A DNA stretch of 64,000 bases, taken from assembly GCF_022581195.2 (NCBI RefSeq), contig NC_061466.1:2170001-2234000 (forward strand), in the 5' to 3' direction. How positions within the stretch are numbered: position 1 is the stretch's first letter; every line of letters starts with the position of its first letter. This document shows, piece by piece, positions 1 to 13,000 of the stretch. The stretch comes from Helicoverpa zea. Its lineage: Eukaryota > Arthropoda > Insecta > Lepidoptera > Noctuidae. The notes beneath the pieces are model-generated. The model saw only the letters and a program-made list of their open reading frames with translations. It made no database searches and was not told the origin of the DNA. The position numbers were made by a program, and so were the translations under genes.

Positions 1-1019
1 TTGAACCATTGTTCTGGATTTTGATGCTCAAAATTTGTACCTTTTAACTTGTAAATTTTGTTTTTTTTTTGTAGGTGTTCGTACCTCCGTAACTTGCTGT
101 ACTTCCGTACTTACACCTAATACCACCTTCCTTGTAGACAAAAAGACAGACAGGCACTAGTATACCAATAAAGAGCAGATTCAGCAGAATCTGATCGCGC
201 CGAATTTTCGCACAAACTGCTACAACCTAAGGTTCATTTGTATGAACTAGTTCCAACTAATCCTTTGATATCCTGATCCACATCTTAAGACAACCTTCTG
301 TAGATCATGCCGCCCTAGTTTATATTCTACGTTAGATGTTTTAATTTAGAACGACGAGGATTATGGGGCATTTATTTTGTGCGTGTAATATATGCTTAGG
401 ACTATTTCCTGCCAAAAAAATAATAGTTGCCAACAAAATAATAGTGATCTTTTTTACCTATAATGCCATAGATCAGTAATACAATTCTCATTGCTATGAA
501 TGGGAATGAATTAAAATATATATTTGGCTTTGCAATACAAAATTTTTATCGAGCTACTATGTGACTCTGGTCAACGGTGATTTCAAGTACGTATAACGAA
601 TTGGCAAAGGATAGAAAGACATTGCTGACTAACCTACTTTCATTGAATATTGTATTGATGTTCTAATTTTTAAATAAACTGTCACTTCTTATTATTTTAC
701 GGGGTCAGTAGCCAATTACTGGACCAAACAAGTTAAGATTAAAGTTTCCGGAAAGTTCGCATCCTCTTTACCAAACTATTGAAGTGTTATAATTTTAAAG
801 AGGTTTATGTTTGAAGACTATAAGTAGTTTCTGCACACCTGAGTGGTTTAGGAAACCTTTTCATAAAATAATAATACTTAGGTAAACTGTTATACATGTA
901 CGACGTATGTACACTAATAATAACGTGTACTTTAGGTAGAAATATAGGTACAGGTCAGTGAATATATTGTTTTCTGATCGAAAAACTGAAATATTAAAAA
1001 CGATTTTCTTTTGTTTCAG
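1..1019 (+). other. Upstream intron of the receptor gene (3' part)
   Basis: AT-rich sequence ending in a polypyrimidine tract and the acceptor 'ttgtttcag' at 1011-1019. No exon encoding the preceding receptor segment was seen, so that exon must lie upstream of the window. No recognisable gene or intact repeat was found. Confidence 0.6.
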
Positions 1020-1064
1020 AATCTTAAGAATCAAATCATGACAACGAACGTGTGGGTAGAACAG
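1020..1064 (+). CDS. nAChRalpha1: nAChR alpha1 exon (45 bp)
   Basis: Encodes NLKNQIMTTNVWVEQ, the conserved beta-strand carrying the loop D tryptophan of the complementary face. It is flanked by 'tttcag' and 'gtgagt'. Exactly 15 codons, phase 0 on both sides, matching the size of the corresponding exon in insect nicotinic receptors. Confidence 0.92.
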
Positions 1065-4000
1065 GTGAGTGTTCCTATTCATCTTAAATCTATTCTGTAC
1101 TTATATTAATTAATTACTTTGAGTACTAGTATAGTAGGTTAAAACATTCAGGATAATAAATACCACAACTTCAAAAGCGTATAATAAATTCAGTGACACA
1201 TTCAACTGAAATAACGAAAGGAAAAACATCACCCCAAAAAACCGCTAAGAAGTTGTTAGCAACCGAAAAAAACACCCGCATTTTCCTCACCGTCTTCACC
1301 CCTAACATAGATCACAATTGGAGTCACAACGTTACAAACAGGACATGTCTCATTTCCTTCACACTATACCACTGACAAATGGCCACCCAGGAAGGGACGT
1401 CCACGTCAACTCGAAGACAAGTAAGGATTGTCATTCTTTCAACGAACGCTCGCCTGTCAATGCGGCAGTGATTAATGTAAATCCCATATTCCCTTTTTAA
1501 ACTTTTCCGAAATTGTGAAGAAGTTTTTCGATGAAAAAGAAATGAGCGTGTTTTGTTTTTTCGGTGTGAATATTTTGGGTGGATTTTTGTTTTTCTGGTC
1601 GTCAGATTAGATAATGCTACTATGTTTACCTATGTGCTAGTAATAAATGAATTTCATCAGGACTGCACTTTAACGTATATGATTGAAAAATTGTATTGTA
1701 AATTAAATAGAACAGAATGTTGATAAAAACTTTGTACCTGCGGTTTTTCCGCATTAGTACCTACTGGCCTGTATTTTTTAATTAAATCTCTAACACTTTG
1801 TGCAACCTACAATTTGAATGCGGATATTAAATGCTCCACCATTTCTATAACTAGGCAATTAACCGACTAAATACTCGATTTAGAGTCTGCATAATTTTCA
1901 AATGTATTGGAAATCGATTTAATTAACATTTCCATTTGAGACTTCGAATAACACTGATTACGATAACAGATATTTTTAAAAATATCTTTGTTCCTTTTAT
2001 TATGAGTTAGAAATAGATACAAACAACATTAATAAGTGCACCTAGACATTTATTTTTGAATAATTTTATACGTTGTGATATTTTTTCCGTAGTTATGAAG
2101 AGAAAACGCAAATTTTACTTTCTTTACATGACTTTGTTATTCGTATTTTATTACCCTTAAGAAATGTCAGGGTTGTCATTGGAACAATAGAGAAGCTACG
2201 ATGAGGGTACGATGGGTTTCTTTTAAACCATGAACTACACTTCTTTTTAAAAACAAGGGTTTGTTTCGAGTACACATATATAAGTTAGGTGGAAGCTAAT
2301 CAATTACCTAAAATACATTAGGTTGTTTTTATAAGTACTACGTACAAACTCCTATTTTGTTTCATACTTCTCATAAGTTAGTTATTGTATGTGTAGTTCA
2401 CAACATATTTTGGTTGACAACAGCTGTTTATATTTCTGACCTCAATTCAACACATTGTCCCACTCTAAATTTCGACATAATTTACAACTCTAACCTCGGA
2501 CCAAAACTGGAGCAGATCCTTGAAAACTTGGAAATTTGTCAACCCTTAACGAAATATATTCGTATTCCCAAACTATCAGCATTCCAACAAATAAATCGTA
2601 AACTTACTTGTGCGATCATAACATTTTTATTATCACGGGACCAAGTTAGGAGAAAAAACTTTGAATGTTAGAAGGAGACGCAAAATGTTTGCTTGTACAA
2701 GTTGGAGGGAGATAAAAGTTGTTGAAACTAAATAGAGCAATCGATTGTAAGTTATCAGGTCATAATACAGAAATAATGATGTTGTGTGCTGTAAGGAAAG
2801 TATTGAGTATTCACTTGACCTTTGCATTGAAAGCTAATGTTACTTATAAGAGGCTGGAGAGGCTTAAGTCTGTGTTATAGTGTACCGTATAGGCTGGCTG
2901 ATTGATTGCTGTACTTATTTTACTCTTACACACGGGTCTTAGGATTATATTAAAACTAAATGTATTGTACAATGTATTGACATTACAAAAAAGAATATTT
3001 GAGGTTTATGTAAACTTTAAACAGCGGCAAAAGCAGCAAGGGGTAACGTGTACATATTGATGTTATTGACCCGGTTGAACGATTTATAATGCCAAAAAAT
3101 GAGTAGGTAATTGTACGAACCTAGAATCAGACAGTCATATATCCAAAAGAGATAGATAGTATCATATGATATTGTAAATACCAAACAAAACTGCTGCTGC
3201 AGATCTTCTAGTTACACTCAAAATAATCAATCACTCTAAATCCAATCGATTAGACCATAAAACTTAAAATCCCACCATCATACCGCAAACGCCAAACAAG
3301 ACCCGATGTCGATGAAATAATATTTTTCGATATAAAAACAAGTTCCGATGTGTATCGAAACAGACCGCTACGAAGGGTTTTTACCCCAACCGTCCCCTGC
3401 AGGGTATCATAAATCATCCCCCGTTTGGCTCACCTACCAGTTAACACGGTTTTCAACTTTGGCGTAATATATATTTTATGCGGTTTATATTCCTTGTTTG
3501 GAATGATTATGGAGGGTGACGCTGTGGGTAATGGGAAAATGCTGGCGATGTTTTTATTTTTGTTTTAAGATTTTTTTGTGTTTAATGTTGAGGATTAGTT
3601 ACCTAAAGTCATTGATTTAATATTGTAATATAATATTAAAATTGAGTTATATGTGTGGAGGCTTGTAAATAGCTATTTGATAATACCACAGTTATATATC
3701 ATTCTTTTCTTTTGTTAGTCTGTAAGCCTTCTTTAAAATGTAATAAATAAATAATAATGAAATTATACCATGAGCTGAGCAAGCCTACTTCTTATCTTCT
3801 ATTAGATAACAATCTTTTTAATATCAATCTTTTTATTTAGAGGGTTTATTCGCTAAGCAATAACGTCGCCCAGTAACTACATCACTTATAAATCTTAACA
3901 TATAAGAAGGCCGAAGTCAATTAATTATGCTGGTCTTAATATTATATCACCAATAATTCAAAAATCTATTCACATAATAAATCATTGTGAAATCGCTCTG

Positions 4001-7000
4001 GTGTCGGTCAAAACTTTTAAATAGAATCGCGCAACTTGTGCCAGTCAAAGTTCGCCCACTTCAAGGTGGAATCGGCTCCAAGAGATTTTCTATAATTAAA
4101 AGTTCTTGAAAAAAATCTCGCCATCTCCTTCCCTCATTGTATTTTTCCATCTTTGTTCCTTTGTGCACCTAAATGAATTTCCTTTTATAGAACTTCATCA
4201 TTTATAAGTAGGGAATATATTGAGGTGAACCTTCGAAGGAAATCTTAGGTTTAAGATGCAATCTTCTTTCATTAATATGGCACCTTAATCGAGGAAGGAT
4301 TGTCTTGGTATTTATTAACCTGGACCCACGTCCCGTGGGAACTACTTCACCAGAATGAAAATTTACTGTTTCCATACATAGGCTATCCAACACTGAAGGT
4401 CTTTTAAAACAATCCAATGGGTCCTAAAATTATCAAGCAGACAAGCTGGCTGTTCAGCTATGTAAAATTAGCACTGAACCTGATAGCTAAACACGTCACA
4501 TAAAATTATACGACAAAGTAAGCAAACGTGACTACACGTAGATTAGGAGAGCATTTTAAAATTTCCGTAGACACACCGAACCTTTGAGAGCTTGCCAAAA
4601 TTCCCCGATTATATCAAAAATGTTGTTTCCGTTAAAATTTTATTAAATAACATTTTTAAAACATCGCATCCAAACGCATATTTGTTACGAATTCTTCTTG
4701 AGTTGCCGACGAGGGGCCTCTAACAACTTTCCGACATTTTTGTTACAAACAATCTCTCGTATTATCGTTTGTTTTTCGCTTTGTTGATGATATTTTGGCT
4801 TATTCGCATTGGAAGTTATTTCATTACTTCGTTATTCATCGTTTGAATTGTTTCAGTAAACAGCAAAACAACACTTGGTGCAAAGTTTTTCATTTGAACA
4901 ACCTGTTTCTGTTGTTAGTTTGAAATTTTCAGCAATCAACATCACAGGTATTGTGGAACGTTCACCTTTTATTTTTCGTGGTTCAAAACGCTGTTGTGAT
5001 AACACAATACCATTATATCCTTCAGGTAATGTAATTGTAAATGAGTGTATAAATCTTTCTAATGGATGCTGATCTTCTATATAAAAAGCCTCTTCAGCGA
5101 CAATCCCGTTAGAATCCTAAACATTAGTAAAAAGATCACGCGCGGTATTACAAACAACATTGAGGCGAACCTCGAAAATAAACCTCCCATTACAAAAGTG
5201 GCCACAAGCCCAAAAGAGTCGATGAAAAAACCACGAACCGTTAGGAAATATCGAGACTCGGTCAATTGAAACTTTTGACAATTTGCTCGTGCTCGGAGAG
5301 TGTTAAACACCCAAATTTTTAATGTTAAAATTCATATTTTCTGTCAGTTTGACTTTGGTTAGTTTTACGTTACATATGTCTTTCCATCATCTACTTCTGA
5401 TAATTTTCTGGTGAAATGTGAATTCAGATTTTTTTTTATGAGTAGTCTGGGTTTGTCTGTCAATTAGCTTCACATCAGCGATCAAAACTTTTTATTTTAA
5501 TCATGGACTCAACATAATGCAACGATTTCTTTGATATTAAAGTAAGGTATACTAATATAGTCAAAAGTCTCTATTTAATCATTAAACACAAATAATTTCT
5601 ACAATTAAAATGTCATGTTAAACAGCAATTATCCTACACCCTTTGATTCCAAAACCGAAGTAACGACAATCATCACCCTCGGTTTCAAATAATCAAAACC
5701 ACCATACGTAATAAGCGTAAATTAAATTTCGTTTTAATGAATCATAAACCCCGAGGTATTTTGGTTGAATCTCATAAAGCAAATACAGAGGTTCATATAA
5801 ACATTGAGTAGGGTTGTTCAGAGTATAGGCAGTCCTATAATAATATAATAGAGGATAACCTACGTACTTATGTATGTATCTCTCTGTACTGATTATTTTT
5901 TAATGTGTTTTGTTTAATTATATAGAAGAGTCAGTCGTATCAAGTAGAATCGTAGCAAGGAGTGGGATAAAATGTGTCAAAAACTAGCTTTAGTCATATG
6001 CCCTGGGACCTACTCAGCTCATTCGGACATAGGAAAAGTAGACTATAGCCTTCCTCGATTAACACTGAGTTTTTTTAATAAGTAATGTAGTTCATGAGAC
6101 CGGCGCGTCCAAAAAAAGAAATAAACTCACCAGCTTTATAATTTCAGTATAGAATAAGTACACATATAGTAACAGAACATATCGATCAACCCAACATCGT
6201 AAGTATCGAATATCGGGAACGGTTTATTCAATAATGTAGCGGTAATAAGCTAACAATCTGTTACTAATTACATGATATTGCAATATTGGAATCCAGTATA
6301 TCACGCCTGTAATTACATATGTAGGTTACGAATCCTAAATTATTAATTAATTTCGATTTCCGTAGTTAATTGATCCATATCGGTGTTCAAATAAAGATAA
6401 TTACAATTTAATACTTCTGGACATAATTACATATTCTTTTATATATTTTTCATCAATTGTGTCTAATCTAGAAAATCTATCTTAAAAAAATCTAAAACCG
6501 ACTCTTTTGGATTTTTCGAAAGAGTTCCACTACCCTTTAAATTATGTTCAAACGTTAATTTACTTTTAGTTCTACTTGAAACTATTGCTGTACCAGCTAC
6601 TTTTGTAAAGTGTGACGAAGATAGAATGTTCAAGCAGTCATAAAGAATCCAAAATCAACATGGATTGATTTTAGTCACAAATACTTCGAAATGTTTTAGC
6701 TCCATATAGCGCAAGACTGGTTATTTTAATGATGCTTCACTCAAAAAATATATTAAAATATAACACAGATTCATATAGATATAAAGACCTAAAACTCCAA
6801 CGAAAATTCTCAGTCTGAATACCAATTTGAACTAAAACAGACATTACATGTAGAAGTGAATGTGGAACAAGGCTTCATATTAAAGATTACAGCCAAGGAA
6901 ACGACCGGAAATCTTGCGTCACACGCATATCCTATTATGGGATTCAATTAAACATTCGCCTTTGGAATTGGGGAACGTAAAAGTGGAGAAAGCTCAAGTA

Positions 7001-10000
7001 ATTCGGAGCATATTCACGTCATTTTGTTGGGAGGAGACAGCAGAATTCTTGGTGGTATAGGTACATTTTGTTTGAATGCATGTGTTGCGGAGTTGTAATT
7101 TGAAATTGCAGTCTAAAATCGTTGCAAGCACTCTAGGTTCCGGATAGAAAAATATTCTAATCGCATTGATTATACAGATTTTTTTCTAACAATTACTTGT
7201 AACTTTTTACATAATGATTATGTGATGTTTGCCAAATACATTCTTAATACACCCGCTCTTTGTATTGCCGCAAAAAAAAAATATCTACCATTAAAATATC
7301 AATCGTATAATTAAAATCAAACCAAAAATATAATAACACCAATATACCATTGATACTCAAAGATCTTCCCTCTATATAACATCGTAAATAAATATCAGTC
7401 ACGCACCTCCAATCCGAAAGTCTATATAATTCCCTTAAGCATTGTAACCTGAAGGTATATCTCCCCTTTAGCTTTGAAAAGCCAGAGATTATAACGTATG
7501 CATAAATTTTAGATTATTGCGGAATCAACCTGGAGTGCATGATATTACTGCTGTCGATTATAATGCGGTGGGACCCCGTTTACGATAGATAGATATTCGT
7601 CATAATATGTTGGCTGATAATCTTGTGTAGAAACACCGTCAAAAATAAAAGTTTAATGAGAAAACGAAATATTTTTCATTACTTATATTGCAATTTTGAA
7701 TATTTTTACTTCTGCCAATGGTTTAAACCGCGTTCCATGAGAACTACTCCGTGCACCCAAATAGCTATCCAATAAATGAGCTATCTGACACTAAAGAATT
7801 TTCAGCGTACATAGTATATTAAGTATTTTTGTGTAATGTATTCCTAATAATATGTAGTTCATACAAGCAAGCAAACAAATTCTTCACTATCATAATATTA
7901 GTATGGGCAGAAAATCCGATGTTTTCAGCCAAAGTTACATGGGCAAAGACGATTCCAAATTAAACTCTGTGTAGACAAATTTAAATTGAGTTTTAGCAAC
8001 AGTAATTCGGCCTAACGGAGACTACATGGCACGCCAAAATAATAATTGGGTTCCGTATAGTACTCAACGATTCTTTTTCTGTGCCAAACTTTTGAGGTTA
8101 TAAGCTCGGTCGCCAAACATTTGTAGTATGAATTATTCACTTCCAAATTGGTTTATTAGTGTCATTTGTTCTTTATATAGAGGATTAAAAGAAGTTTCGA
8201 AGTTTCGATGTGCTTTTATATTTAATGGATCTTCGATTTTTTACCTCGTTTTAAAGTATTTTATTTGTTGGTGTTTAAATTATTGTTCAAGAATATTACA
8301 AAAGTGGATTATATAAATATTTAATTTTACACAAGTGTAATGTACTGTAACAGCAAGCTCACCTATTTTACTGCGACATTTTCTCGAGCAACGAGTTAAA
8401 ATTAAAGCTCTAACTCATATGGTTACATACACCGCATTTGCCACAGAAAAATCTAATATCGTTGTTATTGGCGCCCAACGTGGGACACAAAATACTTCAA
8501 TACTCAGAAATGAAGCCATCTCAGGAGAAAGGAGAGCTCAAAACAAACCTCCTTGGGGAAATGTAATCTATATTCATTATTTTTGGTTATTTTATAATAT
8601 TAGGTAAAAAGTAAAGTATAGACAGTTCCATTAGTCAAGGTGTAAGTATTTTGATATAGTATTTCACCTGTTTTGATTTTCATGAATTTGGCTCATGGCT
8701 CTAATTTTTAATAATAAGTTTTGCCTTTTTTATTTGTTAACTAACCAAGACGAATTGCCTGAATTTTACCACAAAGCAATAAAACCTAAGAATAAGACGC
8801 AAAAAACCGTGTTTGCTCAACTGGACACTAAGTGAGAAGTGGCCAAGTTGATTTTCGCCCACAGCACCAGATTTTCAATAGACCTTCCCGCAGCCGGAAC
8901 CTAATAAGGCTCCGCAATTTCCGACGCTCAGTTCAGTTTTAGTCAACAACAGTGTTTTACGCCGCCCCCAACCAAAGTTCTTTCGGAGATGTCTTGGAAA
9001 GGACGGTAGTTCGAAAAAAGTTTTTAAGGGGATAAAATCGTAATATAGGTTTTGGGATGGTCAGTTTTATCGGTAAATGTGGTATTGGAGTTTAAGAAGG
9101 TGAGGGTATAAGGTTCGAGTTTTCTTTTGATTATATCTAGTTAGAGAAATCTTCGAAATCAATAATCTCAATTATTTAATGTCTTGGATTTAGGATCCCT
9201 CACCAATTTTGAAAACACACTCAACGTAAACGTATGCATCCTTGCTTTGTCCGCTACGTGTGCCTTGTATGCCAAAGAACTGTTACTTATAATCAAAACA
9301 AAAGAAACCCACATAAAATTGAAAGTCGTAGAGAACTCGATGTTACAGCAGAAAGGTTTCTATTCCGTCCGTAAAATTCCATGAAATAGAATAAATAGGT
9401 TTATTTTGTTGCAGGAATGGAACGACTACAAATTGAAGTGGAACCCTGACGACTACGGTGGTGTCGAGACTCTTCATGTACCTTCTGAACACATATGGCT
9501 GCCTGATATCGTATTGTACAATAAGTGAGTTCGATATCACACACTTTATTCGCATTTCTTTATATCTATGCATCATTTTATGACCATTTTCAGAATTCAG
9601 CACTTGTGTTGAATCATCTTCAATTTTGTTTTTTTTTTGTGGATGCCTTAGTCGTCTAAATAAACATTTTAATTGCCAAATCTTGAAACTGTTACGCAAG
9701 TAATAATAACATTGTCAATTTTCAAGACTAATAACAACGGCTTCCTTTTAACTTTCATTTTATTGTTACTTAAGAAAATAATAATTAGCCGACAAACAAT
9801 TCTCATTAAAGTTTGTCAAGTTTCATAATTTGCTAAATCACTCTTAAGTCTTTCAAACTATTCGTCAAAGTCGTTGAAATTAATAGAATTTACGACAACG
9901 CATTTTATCGAAAATTTCAACTAGCAATATCAATCTTGAGAAAATATTTTTTGTAACTCGAAACCCATTATTCTTCTGCAACATGACAATAAAACGAATA

Positions 10001-13000
10001 CACTTAAGTTCTTATAAATGCCAGCGATAAACATTAATCTCACTCTGGGGCCATTTACTGGAGAATCAATTTAAGAAACTTGGAACAAACCTGTGTCCCC
10101 AAGTTTGACACTATCCCCATTCTTTCCAATGAAAGTTAACTTTTCTTTTCTTTTGTTATAAACTCTTCTTATAAGGGCCTTATCTCTTCATTTCCGGATT
10201 GCGGACAAAAATCCCATTACTTTGCATTATCAAGGCATCTTGACGAGGCTCCTTAGTAAACTCAGATGTTCAGACAAAAGTGTGTAACTAATCTTAACTT
10301 GTGCTTCACTTGTAGCGTATATTTTGCTGTTAATGATTTTCTTTTTGTGTGTTTATATTTTTTGTTGTTGTTATTTATAAAGTATTATAGATTGAACGTT
10401 GGGAAGCATGAACGGATGTTTAAAAAAAAATGGTGCATGTTTATTGTGAATTTCAATGATAATTGAATGAATGCAATGCTTTCTACCAAATATTTAGGAA
10501 AAAACACATTTCACCTATGGCAGTGTAGGACGTATAGAAATGCACTTCAGATCACTTCCCCAAAAACGTTGTCAACGATGAAATATCGAAACTTTTAGCA
10601 TAATTGAAAACTGCGATCGCAGAAACCTACCGAAATGCAATCAATAACCACACTTGGCAGACACTCAAGACACCGAATCGATCCCAACGCCCTCCAATCG
10701 CACAGCGCAACCGCCTTAAAAATCCTTATACTTGCAACGCTAACCATTATCAGTGGCAGTTCACCGCATTTATATGCATTAACGCCACGTAAGCTCTCAA
10801 CTCCACAGGATTAAAGAGCTTATCCTCTTTCAAATAAAGCTGAAATTTGAATGGAGAACTGGTATCTAGGTGAAGCAGAGAATGCGCCCGAAGTTGGCCA
10901 GGCGGAAGGCACGATAAGTGCAGGCTTTAATCTAAATAGCATCAAGGTAGCATATCCAACTAAACACGCCACGGTAAGCATTCATTATTAACAAACGTTA
11001 GACATTGAACTCTCTTTGATGCAATTTAGTCTACATTTATATCAAAGGAAACTGGGAGCTAAATGGAATTTTAGCTGATAGCTTGAAGGCTAATAGACAT
11101 TTCCAGTAATTCTCGTATTATTCAAAGACTTCTTTGTACAAAAACAGATTCTCAATACAGTTTGGAGCATTTAGGTATTTTACTTAGGGTCGGTTTTTTG
11201 TTTTAAACGGAGAATTCATCAGCTGTTTAACCTCCCACGCAAATCCAAGTAGTACTCGAGGAAAACTGATTGTTCTTATTTGTGAAGAACAAATTAGCTC
11301 GCTTTTGATTCAAACGTTCAATACCACTTGCGGACCTTTTGTCCCTGGCATTAGAACGAAATAGTCCAACATCATTGTTTGCTCTAGCTCTGGCTATTTT
11401 AATAAAGTTTGAGAGCTTTTTGTCCAGAAAATCATGAATTTTATTTTACAAGAAAATTGAATTATGCTCAGTATTTATATGATTGGTTTGATCGACGATT
11501 TAACGACATTGTCATTAACTGAATCATTTATTTGATTAAATCAAATATTAGAATTTCGCCCAGTGTTTTACCATCATAATTAAGAGACTCTTAAGTAAAA
11601 AAAACTACTGAAATGCCATCCACAATTTTGCTCATTTCACTAGTCTGATTTAACTTTAAATATTCTACAACAAGAAGAGTTGTAGAATATTTAAAGTTGT
11701 TTTCGCCCAGTGTTTTACCATCATAATTAAGAGACTCTTAAGTAAAAAAAACTACTGAAATGCCATCCACAATTTTGCTCATTTCACTAGTCTGATTTAA
11801 CTTTAAATATTCTACAACAAGAAGAGTTGCCCTAATTTCTAAATTGACTGTCGCGGTTGATTGCTTAATTCCATCTATTTTATTCAGAGTTTCATACCAC
11901 ATTGGGAATTTTCGTCGCATCCAAGCAATGCTATTTTGACTAATAGGATTTTCTACGTGTTCATTAAGTTACTTAGGTATCTTCTAACTTTCATTATCAA
12001 ATTAGTATTTTACGGATACTTAATTATGATCTACGTCATGTTAAATAATGAAAAGACGCTTCGAATTAATTTCATTAACTTTAATTTTCATTATGAACGT
12101 TATTCAAGCCTAAAATATATTAAAAGCATTATCACTTAGCGTGGTATATCCAAGATTTTCGCGGAATCTTATATTGTTTAACAAAGTTTGATAATAAGCA
12201 TTCCAATTACGCGAATTGGGTTCAATTCCCGCTTGACACAAGTTTGCAATTGGATTAATTTTGGATAATCCAAGTTTGATAGCAGGAACTGTTAAACTAC
12301 GGTGCCAAGTTACTTTAACTTTGTAGTTTATTGCAAATGATTTCGGTTCGATTCCTCCTGAATGTTGATCTATAAATAAGCGTTAGACTTGGCTGCGGTG
12401 ACTTGCTCCAGGTGCCAGATAGGATTAACTAATTAGATGCAACCGATGTGTTTTGGGCATTTGTATCTGTTATTGCCGAAGGGATTACGGAAACAATGAT
12501 TATTCCAAAATTAATGTGCCGAGTTTTGCTGTCGTTAGTGCCAAAATTTCAGCAGACAAATGCGAATTTTCGAATTTTAAGGCTAAAATTGTTGATTGCA
12601 TAAGGTAGATCTATCGTGGACAAAGTAAAGGCTTCCTTTTGCGTACATTTGTGTACTTTTAGTACTTCGCCACTCTTAGTGCGCTAAAATTTATGTCAAA
12701 TAAAATATACGTATGGGCACTTCTACTCATATATTAAGGTTGTTAGAAGCTCTTAGTTGACGTGACTGTAATATTTTTAAATTTAACCAAATAGAGGTAA
12801 CACTTTAATGCACCTGTGACTTCCCCTAAAAGCCCACTCCGCGAATATTCACTGTTAACTTTATTTTTAATGGTGGAGCGTTAGCTTAATGGAAGACAAG
12901 GCGACCTATTTTACGGGACAATTTTCATGAATGCGCAAAAGTTGGTTATGACAAAGCTTTTAGAGGCTTCAGCGTCAATTTTGTACCGACAACGAATGGC

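Larger units (their letters stand above)
1065..9414 (+). other. Large intron of the receptor gene (8.35 kb)
   Basis: AT-rich intron with no intact gene in it. Recognisable contents are a probable RNase H2C pseudogene (about 4853-5180, minus), RTE-like LINE tail fragments (about 4313-4410 and 7720-7800) and an LTR-element primer-binding-site relic (about 8469). More GC-balanced unique patches occur near 1190-1500, 3260-3540 and 8860-9010 and could be regulatory; I cannot assign them. An open frame of 104 codons at 2357-2671 (+) shows no familiar domain and is probably chance. Confidence 0.55.

Noticed and set aside
2357..2671. Open frame of 104 codons on + in the first receptor intron
   Set aside because: No recognisable domain, no supporting splice sites; length is possible by chance in a window of this size.
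9343..9699. Open frame of 118 codons on - across a receptor exon
   Set aside because: It is antisense to the real 110-bp exon and shows no recognisable product.
12881..12895. tRNA A-box-like 'gttagcttaatgga' and separate 'ggttcgattcc'-like motifs near 12216 and 12346
   Set aside because: Boxes are not correctly spaced and no cloverleaf with acceptor stem could be formed.
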